NCBI GenBank assembly: GCA_937870685.1
Contig: CALMZX010000131.1
Location: forward strand, 1-41,474
Reading direction: 5' to 3'
Origin: an uncultured Alphaproteobacteria bacterium
GTDB lineage: Bacteria; Pseudomonadota; Alphaproteobacteria; Rhizobiales; Aestuariivirgaceae
Length of the DNA: 41,474 nt
Each line of letters starts with the position of its first letter. Position 1 is the first letter of the stretch. This document shows, piece by piece, positions 41,421 through 41,474 of this stretch. The notes beneath the pieces were generated by a model. It was not told the DNA's origin. It saw nothing but the letters and a program-made list of their open reading frames with translations, and ran no database searches. Both the position numbers and the translations under genes were made by a program.

Positions 41421-41474
41421 CGGAGTGTAGCGCAGTCTGGTAGCGCACCTGCTTCGGGAGCAGGGGGTCGGAGG
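41421..41474 (+). tRNA. tRNA-Pro (anticodon CGG), 5' part
   Basis: The sequence begins CGGAGTGTAGCGCAG, the usual tRNA-Pro start, with the D-arm GCGCAGTCTGGTAGCGC. The anticodon stem CCTGC/GCAGG has loop TTCGGGA, giving anticodon CGG. The window ends in the variable/T-arm region, so the gene is cut off. Confidence 0.92.

Noticed and set aside
1-41474. Mobile elements, prophage, CRISPR arrays or origins
   Set aside because: No transposase, integrase or regularly spaced repeats were seen, and the two tRNA genes at the end are not flanked by visible attachment-site duplications or integrase genes in the window.

Overview
The window is high-GC chromosomal DNA from an alphaproteobacterium, most likely of the order Hyphomicrobiales (Rhizobiales). 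The reasons are a trxB gene followed directly by an LsrB/VtlR-type LysR regulator, a malyl-CoA lyase that reads like the Methylobacterium MclA type, a CarB with the rhizobial-type insertion after its first 150 residues, and a serC-serA operon with a compact structured leader. No transposase, integrase, phage gene or CRISPR array was seen, so this looks like ordinary chromosome carrying one large accessory catabolic operon.

Positions 1-9,400 hold mixed housekeeping and small-molecule genes: the 5' part of carB (minus), tam, an orphan MlaC-like protein, a glutathione S-transferase, two small secreted proteins, trxB-lsrB, a META-domain protein, a second LysR regulator, a 3-hydroxyisobutyrate dehydrogenase-type oxidoreductase and malyl-CoA lyase. 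A probable small RNA gene with its own promoter and terminator follows mcl. Positions 9,575-20,005 hold msrP, a CHASE4-like/GGDEF/EAL protein, an M24-fold protein lacking the usual metal ligands, an EF-G paralogue, a MuiA-family protein and an unrecognised exported protein. Positions 20,078-22,920 hold the serine biosynthesis operon serC-serA with its leader.

The most interesting region is 23,000-41,231. A phosphoethanolamine-N-methyltransferase-like gene converges on a BetI-like TetR repressor. Divergent from the repressor runs an apparent 16.6-kb operon of 14 genes, nearly all overlapping by 4-14 nt or separated by fewer than 50 nt: a class III aminotransferase, two PYROXD2/CrtI-type flavoproteins, a GcvT-like folate protein, two Rieske oxygenases with a bridging Glu, a PotFGHI-like ABC importer, an 81-residue orphan protein, a trimethylamine-dehydrogenase homologue with an altered substrate pocket, a DMSP-lyase-type cupin with the full catalytic set, and a YtcJ/NfdA-type amidohydrolase. 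I read it as an import and demethylation route for an N-methylated (possibly quaternary or polyamine-like) compound. One-carbon units would pass to tetrahydrofolate or formaldehyde, the remaining amine would be removed by the aminotransferase, and an elimination or deformylation step would follow. The substrate cannot be named from sequence. The combination of genes is one I do not recognise as a described pathway.

The window ends with tRNA-Gln (UUG, minus) and the 5' part of tRNA-Pro (CGG, plus), divergently transcribed from recognisable promoters.
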